Source: Bacteroides sp. (GTDB lineage: Bacteria > Bacteroidota > Bacteroidia > Bacteroidales > Muribaculaceae). From it: a stretch of 64,000 nucleotides of DNA. The notes beneath the pieces were generated by a model. That model saw only the letters and a list, made by a program, of their open reading frames with translations, was not told the DNA's origin and ran no database searches. The stretch is taken from positions 1 through 64,000 of the forward strand of contig JAMPEM010000003.1 of assembly GCA_023665145.1 (NCBI GenBank), given 5' to 3'. The position numbers and the translations under genes were made by a program. How positions within the stretch are numbered: position 1 is the stretch's first letter; the number at the start of each line of letters is the position of its first letter. Of this stretch, positions 6,794 to 15,256 are shown piece by piece.

Positions 6794-8509
6794 ATGTTAG
6801 GAGCAATTATAGGCGACATAGTCGGAAGTCGCTATGAATTTAATCCGACCAATGATTATAACTTTGAAATGTTTGCTGCGGGCAGTGATTTTACTGATGA
6901 TACTGTCTGCACAATTGCTATAGCAGATGCCATACTGAAAGGTCGCGACTTTGGCGAAAGCATCCACGAATGGTGTCGTAAATATCCCAATCCCAAAGGA
7001 GGATATGGCGGTCGGTTCCGTCAATGGGTGATGAGCGAAAATCCTCAACCTTACGGTAGCTTCGGCAATGGTTCGGCCATGCGGGTAAGTCCTATCGGTT
7101 GGTGGTATGACGACCCTCGCGATTTGATAGAGCAAGCCACAAAGAGTGCCGAATGTACTCACAACCATGAATATGGCATCGATGGTGCCATTGCCGTAGT
7201 AGCAGCAATTGCTGATTGTCGCGAGATTCGCCGGGAGAAAGATGTGACGCAACTGACTCCAAAAGAGATTCTTGAAGATGGACTTTCACATGCCACATAT
7301 CAATATGTGCAATATACCGACCAATTCCATATTGACCTCGATGCGCACCGAAATAAGTTTGACGAAACTTGTCAGGGCACAGTCCCCGTGGCCTTGTGGA
7401 TTGTGATGCACAGCACCGGATTTGAGGATGCAATCCGCCGGGCTGTCAGCCTCGGAGCCGATGCTGACACATTGGGGGCAATTGTCGGCAGTATCGCTGA
7501 AGCTATTTGGGGTATTCCCGAATGGATGAAGAAAAAAGCGATGTCATATTTGCCAAAAGAGATGCTGAATGTGGTTAAGGAATTTCATCGCCGACTGAAT
7601 GTTCGTCGCAAACTCTCCCGAATGTGTGAATTTTATCGTGTTGACGATTATGTGTCTGTGTTAGACCAGGACAAACCGGCACTTGAAATTGAGAAAGAAT
7701 GGGTGGAAGACCTCGCCAAGACCTATCGAAATGCTGATAAGATAAAGTCAGAGATGATAAAACTCTGCGACATGAGCCATTGGCAAGAATGGGCTAATGA
7801 ATATGGATTACCGGTGTCATTGATAGGCTACATATTCAAACATACGGCTGATTGTGGGATGTTTATGCACGAACGCGTTGAACCCTTCCTGATATTTTTA
7901 CTGACACATTACTCAAAAAGAAAGGAACGCATCGCAAAACAGAGGGAGGAAGAGGCTAAACTCGACCAATTCAAAGCTGTGATGCGTTGGAAACTCGGAT
8001 TAGGCAACTTCAATAAACTCCTTGAAGGGGATAGTCCTATTCCTTCAAAAAGCAAGGTCGCCACACACGAAAGTTGGGAAGTAGAACCTATGCCTGAAGG
8101 CGATGATATAAGCCATTGTGATGTGAAAATATCAGTGCCGCAGTCGGTAATGGAAATTATCCGCCGAGGTCATATCCCGGAAGTACAGGAAGACCACTGG
8201 TTTATGTATGCCGATGATACTCATATCCGTTACTATCGCAGCTGGACAGGGATGTGCGCTTTTGAGGCTCACTATCGTAAAATCCGTTCAGGTAACTATG
8301 TAATCGATTCTCTCACAATAAATAAAGCCCTTGTCGAATTTGGCGTAAATGGTGATATGGCCGGCGTAGCTCTATTCCGGTATCTCCTTACTGCAGATGC
8401 AGGAGGTGATGCTGAGGGGGCATGGAACGAATATTTAAGGCAATGGACTATTCTCCACAACAAATACTCTAAAAAATCAAAAGTACTGAGAAAAATTAAA
8501 AAATCGTGA
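6794..8509 (+). CDS. ADP-ribosylglycohydrolase with a long uncharacterised C-terminal half
   Basis: Residues 1 to about 265 form an ADP-ribosyl-hydrolase (DraG-like) domain. GDIVGS is at 7-12, the metal-binding SDFTDDT at 31-37, GNGSAMRVSP at 91-100 and GADADTLGAIVG at 221-232, so the di-magnesium site looks intact. It should remove ADP-ribose from proteins, nucleic acids or small molecules. The family is usually near 260-350 residues. This protein has 571. The extra part has a charged helical section (about 270-430) and a compact last domain (about 455-560) with DHWFMYADDTHIRYYRSWTG near residue 468. I recognise that motif as recurring in Bacteroidales proteins but know no function. The gene follows the Nudix regulator by 35 bases and probably shares its transcript. 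Confidence 0.85.
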   Translation: MLGAIIGDIVGSRYEFNPTNDYNFEMFAAGSDFTDDTVCTIAIADAILKGRDFGESIHEWCRKYPNPKGGYGGRFRQWVMSENPQPYGSFGNGSAMRVSPIGWWYDDPRDLIEQATKSAECTHNHEYGIDGAIAVVAAIADCREIRREKDVTQLTPKEILEDGLSHATYQYVQYTDQFHIDLDAHRNKFDETCQGTVPVALWIVMHSTGFEDAIRRAVSLGADADTLGAIVGSIAEAIWGIPEWMKKKAMSYLPKEMLNVVKEFHRRLNVRRKLSRMCEFYRVDDYVSVLDQDKPALEIEKEWVEDLAKTYRNADKIKSEMIKLCDMSHWQEWANEYGLPVSLIGYIFKHTADCGMFMHERVEPFLIFLLTHYSKRKERIAKQREEEAKLDQFKAVMRWKLGLGNFNKLLEGDSPIPSKSKVATHESWEVEPMPEGDDISHCDVKISVPQSVMEIIRRGHIPEVQEDHWFMYADDTHIRYYRSWTGMCAFEAHYRKIRSGNYVIDSLTINKALVEFGVNGDMAGVALFRYLLTADAGGDAEGAWNEYLRQWTILHNKYSKKSKVLRKIKKS

Positions 8510-8518
8510 ACTCCCGAG

Positions 8519-8800
8519 ATGGTTACAAACCTGTCGGAATGCAAAATATTCGTATTCCGAAGCAATCTGTAAGGTCAACATGGAGATGGCACAGCACGTA
8601 TGGCATACGAAAGATTCTGTGCGGAACGGGGTGTTGGTGTCGGGCCTATAGGGCAGTGCTATGCCATACCGACCATACGGTGGTTTGGATGTAATCAGAC
8701 CGCACGTTGACCAATTCATCAAATACACGAAAAAAACATCCCAACAACAGATTTCTCCTTACACGCGTGGGGTGTGGCAAAGCAGGATTCAACCATTCTT
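8519..8800 (+). pseudogene. Broken gene of an A1S_2505-like (phage-related, macro-like) family
   Basis: An ATG at 8519, nine bases after the ADP-ribosylglycohydrolase stop, opens a frame reading NLSECKIFVFRSNL. A TAA interrupts it, and the same frame then continues GQHGDGTARMAYERFCAERG and VGVGPIGQCYAIPT. After a one-base shift the neighbouring frame gives GGLDVIRPHVDQFIKYTK, and after a second shift at a run of seven A, HPNNRFLLTRVGCGKAGFN. Together these follow the order FGSNL, GxHGxGAA, YAIPT, VxxF, VTxxGCGxAG of a small family found near phage and ADP-ribose genes. At least one stop and two frameshifts make it non-functional. The family name is from memory and only moderately certain. Confidence 0.6.
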
Positions 8801-8866
8801 CATCGTGATATTTCACATAAAGAGGGTCATCACCACATCACTGACAACGGATTATCTATTCACTCA

Positions 8867-9174
8867 TTATTTCAATGCCTGACCATCGTGGAAAGCATTG
8901 CCTACGCGAGAACCAAGTGCCACATAACCATTGTGGATGGGGTCGAATGTGATGAGTTTCATCTTATCGACATCAGGGTTGCCGTCCTCAGCGAGATATG
9001 CCTCGTCACAGACAATGTTCAAAATTTCGGCAATGATATAGTAGCCGGTTTCTGACTCATAGAGTTTCTCCCTGATGCGGCATTCATCGCATTTGGCGTG
9101 CCATCGGCATCGTATGTGCCTATTATCAAAACCGGCTGTGGAAGCATCCACGCTTTTGGCTTAAAGTTTTTCAT
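8867..9174 (-). pseudogene. Flavin reductase family gene with an internal deletion
   Basis: From the ATG at 9174 (minus strand) the frame reads KAWMLPQPVLIIGTYDADGT then PNAMNAA, the start of flavin reductase (DIM6/NTAB) proteins. In another frame ECRIREKLYESETGYYIIAE, then FDPIHNGYVALG and a stop at 8867, give the final third of the same family. About 80-90 residues, including much of the FMN site, are missing, and the halves are out of frame with each other. The start and stop are preserved while the middle is lost, as in the RibD-like relic at 1546. Confidence 0.7.
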
Positions 9175-9225
9175 GTCTTTTGAAAATTTTGAATACTCTT
9201 ATACAACCCAATTCAACTTTTAAGG

Positions 9226-9300
9226 TTTAGAGGTTGTTAAATAATCAATACTAAATAAAGTGTCATTTATTATTAAAAAACCTCTAAAACAACCTCTAAA
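9226..9300. repeat. Inverted repeat TTTAGAGGTTGTT at the 3' end of the heme operon
   Basis: TTTAGAGGTTGTT at 9226-9238 is matched by its exact complement at 9288-9300, and a partial third copy lies at 9279-9288. The right arm touches the stop codon of the DUF2149 gene. The loop of about 49 bases is AT-rich. It could act as a terminator or RNA 3' end structure. The same motif recurs near 19922, 43566, 45090 and 50050. Confidence 0.6.
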
Positions 9301-9627
9301 CTATTCGGGTACGTAGATAATATCTCCGTTTTCAAGTTCGTAAGCAGTGCCGACCCGTTTCCCTTTATTATCTGAGGAGTTGCTGTCCTCTGAAGGGGTA
9401 TATCGGTTAATCTTCTCTCCCTCTTTAGTGATTATTTCCATATTTTCTTTTCCGGGATTCTTAACCATGGTGAAGTCTTCCCGTGAAAACATTTCGGTCA
9501 TGTTATATCGGCTGACAAGAGCAACCATCAGCGCTACGGCAAAAACCATGGCGACATCAAAGAGGTTACTTACCACACTCATTGGATCGGAATCCTCTGT
9601 GCTGCCTAAAATTCTTCTGCGTCTCAT
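9301..9627 (-). CDS. hmuV: DUF2149 membrane protein, HmuV-like
   Basis: The 108-residue protein has one membrane helix (about 20-42) after a basic start (MRRRRI) and a C-terminal soluble part. This is the layout of DUF2149 proteins, which resemble ExbD/TolR in size and topology. It is the last gene of the heme operon and its start overlaps the ExbB/TolQ-like gene by four bases. The gene order HmuY-R-S-T-U-V known from Porphyromonas gingivalis places HmuV here. The role is inferred: a partner of the proton channel that energises heme uptake or processing. Confidence 0.78.
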   Translation of the reverse strand: MRRRRILGSTEDSDPMSVVSNLFDVAMVFAVALMVALVSRYNMTEMFSREDFTMVKNPGKENMEIITKEGEKINRYTPSEDSNSSDNKGKRVGTAYELENGDIIYVPE

Positions 9628-10226
9628 TTTTGATTACCTGTTTGTTTTGTTATATCTGCAAGATATTCAAGCATTGTTATGTTTTGTACCGCCCATCGTT
9701 CTTTTACCTGCTGTGTAATAAATCCTATAGCACTGACTACGAGGCCAACCACTGTCGTGGCAAACGCTACTTGCATATTGTAAGCCATAGAAGCAATATC
9801 ACCGGTGGACAGACCTACGAGAGCCGGTCCCATAGGAATCAATGTTCCCATTAATCCGAGAATAGGCCCCATCTTTGTCAATAATTTTGATGTCGACAAC
9901 TCTTTTGAAGCTTCAAGTTCATATTCGGAGAGAAGCAACTCTATTTTCGCATCATTATCCTTTGTCTCCACTATTTGCTTGGCATACATCGAAAGCAAAT
10001 TTTGGGGATTGGAAGGAAGAGAGGATACAAACTCATTGTAGCTGTCGGCAGTTAACTTCTCTATTCTATTATTGAGAGGGACTACAGCTTTTTTATGTTG
10101 CAGATATTGACCGAAAAATGCGCCAATCATAAAGATTGCTCTTATAAAGAAAAAAATAAGGAGAACGATAACGGGTACGAGCAGTCCCGTAGAGATCCAG
10201 TAGAGGATATTTGAAATCAGATTCAT
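9624..10226 (-). CDS. hmuU: MotA/TolQ/ExbB-type proton channel, HmuU-like
   Basis: The 200-residue protein has a first membrane helix at about 10-32, a cytoplasmic stretch rich in charged residues, and two further helices (about 120-185). The motif LLTKMGPILGLMGTLIPMGP and the later AFATTVVGLVVSAIGF are hallmarks of the TolQ/ExbB family. It should form the pentameric channel that converts proton-motive force into work on a periplasmic partner. It overlaps both neighbours by four bases. In the heme operon its likely partner is the DUF2149 protein downstream. Whether it serves HmuR, HmuS or both is unknown. Confidence 0.82.
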   Translation of the reverse strand: MNLISNILYWISTGLLVPVIVLLIFFFIRAIFMIGAFFGQYLQHKKAVVPLNNRIEKLTADSYNEFVSSLPSNPQNLLSMYAKQIVETKDNDAKIELLLSEYELEASKELSTSKLLTKMGPILGLMGTLIPMGPALVGLSTGDIASMAYNMQVAFATTVVGLVVSAIGFITQQVKERWAVQNITMLEYLADITKQTGNQK

Positions 10227-10921
10227 TTTATTTTTGAAAGTTTTTTGTTATTATTTCGTTTGAAAAGCAGTAATCCTGCGAATGAGCCAACCATCAACAA
10301 TATTATTACACTCAGTAATGGCTGCCATTCTACCGTATTGGTACCGGTTACAGCAGTGCGGCCGTTGACTGTTGCAACGATACCGAGCAGCGCTATCATT
10401 GCATTTATCATAAAGATTATCTCAAGGCGCAAATCCTTTTCGGGAAGCCCCCATTTGATTATACCCGGTGAAATTGTCCCGACTGCAAAAAATGCGAAAG
10501 CCAAAGTCCAGGCTATCAATTTAAAATCAGCTCCGGGGAATAAGAAAACAACTTCAACCAACAGGGCATAAAGCGCAATAAAAAGCAATATTCCGGGAAT
10601 CCACAGGGTTATTTTGCGGATTAAAGATGCGGCCTTGGGCAAATTTTCGCCGAAAATATACCCGGACTCCATAATGCAGAATGTAATTTGCAGACACACA
10701 TCGATTGTAAGCAATATGGCTACATCTAGCATTAACTCCGGATTTTGAAGCCAGTCGGCAATTTGCGTTTTGGACTGTTCTGTAGCTGTATTCCAATTCA
10801 TACCTACAAACAATGCACATACGACACAGATTACCACCCTGCCATAGGTAGGCAGGTAGGTCAGCTTCAGCATAAAGCTGAAACCGACCAAAATCATTAT
10901 TATGATTGCAACAATCTCCAT
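10223..10921 (-). CDS. hmuT: Polytopic membrane protein, HmuT-like
   Basis: This 232-residue protein has about six or seven hydrophobic segments and almost no soluble domain. It matches no enzyme family I can name. Its place between the CobN-like gene and the ExbB-like gene, with a four-base overlap to the latter and a one-base overlap to the former, fits HmuT in the P. gingivalis hmu order. A structural or scaffolding role in the inner membrane complex is an inference from context. Confidence 0.65.
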   Translation of the reverse strand: MEIVAIIIMILVGFSFMLKLTYLPTYGRVVICVVCALFVGMNWNTATEQSKTQIADWLQNPELMLDVAILLTIDVCLQITFCIMESGYIFGENLPKAASLIRKITLWIPGILLFIALYALLVEVVFLFPGADFKLIAWTLAFAFFAVGTISPGIIKWGLPEKDLRLEIIFMINAMIALLGIVATVNGRTAVTGTNTVEWQPLLSVIILLMVGSFAGLLLFKRNNNKKLSKIK

Positions 10922-13900
10922 TATTCTTCTGACTGTTTTTTACGTTTCCTGATAAATAAGAGAAGTAAAACCAATGCTACAATAACCACTGCAGCTACGA
11001 TTATACCATTTATGTGGCTTGTAATCTTATCCATCCCATTGAGCTCTTCTTTTTGCATAACCATGCCGTCATCGTCAGCCCCGGCTTTCTCAGCACGGAT
11101 TGAACCGATAGCTTTATTATATTGCGCAGCCGTTTCATTCGAGACGTTGGCGGAGATGAAATCGCGAAGCTTGGCATTGTCGCAAACAAAACCGGAACAA
11201 GCCGGTTTATATTCGTTGACCACCTCCGTATGCAAATCGGCAAGAGTTGCAATTTGTTCAGGAGTAGCCTTCCACATACCTTTACGGGCAGTTTCAAGCA
11301 TTACGGCTGTTATTTCTTCAATTGCCGCAGGATTTTTTGATTTAAAATAATCTTTAGTGCCAAGATTATACTTATCTTCAATATATGTTTCATATATGTC
11401 ATTCCACAGCTCATTATCAATCACATCCGGCTTCATGACATTCCATCCATACGTGTTGCGGACTATGTCGGCAAAACCCGAGGCATCTCCTGCACCCCCT
11501 TTCATTTTATTTTTTATATAAGTGGGATTGAGAATTGTGGCGCGGCTCTCAACACCAATGGCTTCCTTAACCTCCTGCATACGCACATTGTTACGGTTAC
11601 GGTAGTCGCTCAAATATGCGTCCGGATCTTTTCCTGTAACATTTTTTACAGCGAGGTTCATACCACCCATAAACTCATAGACGTGATCAAGACTCAGAGC
11701 ACCCCATGTATTGCTTTGGCGTGGTTGTACTACTACATCAGTACGAGCCAGAGCAGCCTCAAAAGCGTAATCCTGCATCTTTTCCCAATTTTCCTCACTA
11801 TCATACATTGCTCCCATATTGTTAATGTATGTTTCAGCGATTTCCGATGAATTTTCCCAACGGTCTCCGGCCTCTACCATACCTTGAATACCACTGCCAT
11901 ATTTGCCGTTTACTCCACCGAACACTCGTGCTGAAGACATTTCACGAGCCTCCTTTGGCGACACCCCTTTATCTACAAGATGTTTTTCAGACTCTACGAC
12001 ACCCTCAGCTACATAGTTGGGATAATCTTTATCATTTGCCTCAGCAGCCATTTTTACAGCTCTGCTGATAAGGAACAGGCGCGATGCCGCCAAATCGCGG
12101 AGCTGACCGGAAGTCTGCACTACTACATCAATCCTCGGACGGCCAAGTTCCTTGGACGGAATTAGCTTGATATCGGTAACACGTCCGAACGGGTCGCGCA
12201 CAGGCTCCACACCGAGCATATAGAGGACTTGTGCTATGGTAGCTCCTTCGGTTTCTATAAATTCGCTGCTCCACAATGTGTAACTTACTTTGCGGGGAAT
12301 GGAGTCACCGTGAGCCTTACGATACATGGCGATAGTATTGTCTGCCAATGCCTTGCCTTTCTCCCATGCAACTAACGACGGAGTTTCCTCTGCATTGACA
12401 GCAAACATATTGCGTCCCGTAGGCAGAATATTGGGATTCAATATCGGATCACCCCCCGAAGTCGGTGGTATATATCCTCCGTTGAGAGCATTTACAATGG
12501 AAAGCAATTCTGCAGAGGGACTTTTCGACAATGCGTCCTTGTAAATATTGACATTCTTCATGGCACGCTCCACCTCTGTTATCGCAGTAGCAAAATTGAT
12601 TTGTTCGGGGGAGTATTCTTTGGGTTTCATCATGCCTGCGGAATGTCTTGTTTGCGAGGGCTTGCCCCCTTTCTTCTTTTTCATCGCTGCTTCCATTTTC
12701 TTGATGGACTTTTCATCGGCACCCATTTTACGAGCCATTTCCAATGCCTTCTCAGGTGACATCCCGCTCTTCGACATCATTGTTTTTATCGCTGATTTAT
12801 TGGGTCGTTCAGAAATTTTAGCGGTGGTTTCTTTCCCTGTCGGCATTGCCGTCGAACCCATAACCATCATACGTGACAACAAATCCTTCGATTCGTTGAT
12901 TGCAGTCATAATGGAACGAGCGCTGTCAAGATCAGCCTGCGTAATTGATGCAACCCGACAGATTTCCAAGTCATCAACATCTCTGGCGGCTGAAAGAAGT
13001 GTACTTACGAGTGTGCGTGCTTTTGAACCGTAGACTTGTGAGAATCGGCTGCGTTGGCGCTCATAGTCAATTTTGGTTTTCCGGCGAAGTCTGTCAAGAT
13101 TATACAGACTGTAAGCTACCGGGTCTACAGTCATCGCAAGAACCGTTGAATTAATATACTTGGTTTCATACGGCACACCCATAACATACAATGCACCGGT
13201 GATTTTCTCGTTTGCCAACTCCTCGGCAAACCCTTCTATTCGCGCTATATCCTCTGGCGAATAGGGCTTGGACAATATGCTGTCAAGGCGTAATTCACGA
13301 TGTACACCTAACTCAACCGTATATTTTTTTACAAGAAGTGAAGCCTTGTCAAGCGATATTTTGTCGACTTTATCAGCTCCGGCAATCTTATTGTAAGACG
13401 CTATGGCATCATTAAGATTCTTGTATATTCCCCTTAACTCACTTTCCATGAAAGGGGGTGTCAGATAATTGATGATTCCGGCATAGGAACGGCGCTTTGC
13501 GGTCATAGCCTCACCGACATTGCTTGTGGAATAGATATAGAAATGTGGCATGGTGCTTACTAAGCGGTCAGACCAATCCTCACTGCCAAGTGCAACTTGT
13601 TTGCGTGGGGTAAATTCTAAACTGCCATGCGCACCAAAATGAATAAGTGCATCTGCACCAAATCCATTCTTTGCCCAGAGGTATGCAGCCACATAATTAT
13701 GGGGCGGTGCTGCATCAGTGCCATGCACGATTTTGAAATCGTCATCACCAAGTCCTGCGGCTGTCTGTGGAATAAGCACTACATTGCCGAATTTCAATCT
13801 GGCAAGGGCAAGATTGCCGTCGGCAGTCTTCAGTCCATGTCCGGGAAAGGCTCCGTCCACCTCATCAATATCATTGCGCATTTCTTTTGAGAATGTTGCC

Positions 13901-15243
13901 GCACACCATTTGTCGTAATCTACACGGGTAATGGTTTCAGTCTGCACGTTAGCAACAAAATCATTTTTCGCACCTTTCGCATATGAATTGAACACTTTAC
14001 CTTCCTCATTAATCATACGCTCAAGAGTCTCAGGAGAATCCGGAAGATTATTAACAGAATAACCCTCAGACTTTAGACGCACCAGCAGATTGTAAAGCGA
14101 TGGACCGACTTCCATTCCTTCGGCAACAAGAGAATTCTGGCCGGGTCCTTTGAAATAGAATATGGCAATTTTCTTGTCACGGTTGTCCTTACTTTGTAAT
14201 TCAAGGTAATTATCTACTGTTTCAACAAATTCTTTAAGTCTGTCAGGGATTGCCTCAACATGTGGCAGACCATCTTCCCTTTGAAAATGGGCAAATAGTG
14301 TGAAGGGGCGGATAGCACCGTCAATCTCCGGAGTTACTACACTTTGTGAGAGGAAACCTCCGTTCATGCCCATCTTGTCGGCCATCCATTCGTCATAATC
14401 GCGATTGGCGTTCAGCGGTGAAAACAGCGGAATATTGTTTTTCTCAAGATAATTCACCACCATATCTCCCAGTCTGCCATGAGCCATATTGATGACGGCT
14501 GACGCAGAGATTGAATCGGCCTGACCGTCTGAAATCAACTGTTGAATGGAGTTAACGGGATACACTATATGTCCATGCCTCTGAAGCATATTTACAAGGC
14601 TGTCAGGCACACCCATCTGTCCTGTGAGGATTATTCTTTTGGCCGAGTCATCAAACTTTCCAATTTTTCTGAGATATGCCTCAAATTCAGATACAGAGTT
14701 AAAATTCAATTCATCGTCATCTATCGGATAATAGAGCAATGAAGAAGTTGAACTTACAGGATCATCCGGCATATAGGAAAATAGTTTCTTCCCATCGATA
14801 AATTTGCGGACATACCTCAGGAGATTTTTATAGTTGGCTCTGCCCCCTACAAGATATTGTTTCAAAAAAACCTGGTCGATGGAATCAACCGAAACGATAA
14901 GATTCTGCGGATTTGTTGCCGCTGTAGTCATTACCGGTGTACCCTTTTCCGCTGCTTGAGCAAGATGTTGTCGCTGCTCGTCGGTAATTCTTAGTCCCAT
15001 GCCGTTGACAAACACCATGTCGTACTTGTCAGATTTATCAAGTTGTTCCACCGGCAGCTCTTCAATCTTTATAAAATTGTTATCGTTAGCCTTGGAAATT
15101 TGCCCGAGGGTAATTGCCTGATAGTTGACAAAGGCAATTTTTGTGGAGGAGGCCAGGTTATTCCAAGCAACAATAGCACCGACAATTATTATCAGTACTA
15201 CCGCGAATAAAAGAATTAACTTTTTTCTGCTTTTAATTACCAT
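10921..15243 (-). CDS. hmuS: HmuS: membrane-anchored CobN-like chelatase/dechelatase
   Basis: The 1440-residue protein belongs to the CobN/BchH large-chelatase family. Family landmarks include FGAHGSLEFTPRKQVALG, SLYGS-type metal-site neighbours, SARVFGGVNGKYGSGIQGMV and QPRQSNTWGALSLDHVYEFM. Unlike cobaltochelatase it has an N-terminal anchor (residues 7-28) and a C-terminal helix (about 1412-1432), so the large domain should lie outside the cytoplasm. It sits between HmuR and the proton-channel genes. From memory, work on Bacteroides links HmuS to anaerobic removal of iron from heme; the CobN fold fits a reversed metal insertion. A lysine-rich insert (about residues 805-850) looks flexible. 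No CobS/CobT partners are in the window. Confidence 0.85.
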   Translation of the reverse strand: MVIKSRKKLILLFAVVLIIIVGAIVAWNNLASSTKIAFVNYQAITLGQISKANDNNFIKIEELPVEQLDKSDKYDMVFVNGMGLRITDEQRQHLAQAAEKGTPVMTTAATNPQNLIVSVDSIDQVFLKQYLVGGRANYKNLLRYVRKFIDGKKLFSYMPDDPVSSTSSLLYYPIDDDELNFNSVSEFEAYLRKIGKFDDSAKRIILTGQMGVPDSLVNMLQRHGHIVYPVNSIQQLISDGQADSISASAVINMAHGRLGDMVVNYLEKNNIPLFSPLNANRDYDEWMADKMGMNGGFLSQSVVTPEIDGAIRPFTLFAHFQREDGLPHVEAIPDRLKEFVETVDNYLELQSKDNRDKKIAIFYFKGPGQNSLVAEGMEVGPSLYNLLVRLKSEGYSVNNLPDSPETLERMINEEGKVFNSYAKGAKNDFVANVQTETITRVDYDKWCAATFSKEMRNDIDEVDGAFPGHGLKTADGNLALARLKFGNVVLIPQTAAGLGDDDFKIVHGTDAAPPHNYVAAYLWAKNGFGADALIHFGAHGSLEFTPRKQVALGSEDWSDRLVSTMPHFYIYSTSNVGEAMTAKRRSYAGIINYLTPPFMESELRGIYKNLNDAIASYNKIAGADKVDKISLDKASLLVKKYTVELGVHRELRLDSILSKPYSPEDIARIEGFAEELANEKITGALYVMGVPYETKYINSTVLAMTVDPVAYSLYNLDRLRRKTKIDYERQRSRFSQVYGSKARTLVSTLLSAARDVDDLEICRVASITQADLDSARSIMTAINESKDLLSRMMVMGSTAMPTGKETTAKISERPNKSAIKTMMSKSGMSPEKALEMARKMGADEKSIKKMEAAMKKKKGGKPSQTRHSAGMMKPKEYSPEQINFATAITEVERAMKNVNIYKDALSKSPSAELLSIVNALNGGYIPPTSGGDPILNPNILPTGRNMFAVNAEETPSLVAWEKGKALADNTIAMYRKAHGDSIPRKVSYTLWSSEFIETEGATIAQVLYMLGVEPVRDPFGRVTDIKLIPSKELGRPRIDVVVQTSGQLRDLAASRLFLISRAVKMAAEANDKDYPNYVAEGVVESEKHLVDKGVSPKEAREMSSARVFGGVNGKYGSGIQGMVEAGDRWENSSEIAETYINNMGAMYDSEENWEKMQDYAFEAALARTDVVVQPRQSNTWGALSLDHVYEFMGGMNLAVKNVTGKDPDAYLSDYRNRNNVRMQEVKEAIGVESRATILNPTYIKNKMKGGAGDASGFADIVRNTYGWNVMKPDVIDNELWNDIYETYIEDKYNLGTKDYFKSKNPAAIEEITAVMLETARKGMWKATPEQIATLADLHTEVVNEYKPACSGFVCDNAKLRDFISANVSNETAAQYNKAIGSIRAEKAGADDDGMVMQKEELNGMDKITSHINGIIVAAVVIVALVLLLLFIRKRKKQSEE

Positions 15244-15256
15244 ATCTTATGTATGC

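Noticed and set aside
6794..9300. Toxin-antitoxin module of DarTG type
   Set aside because: No DarT-like ADP-ribosyltransferase or canonical macrodomain antitoxin is present. Only a hydrolase, a regulator and a relic are found.
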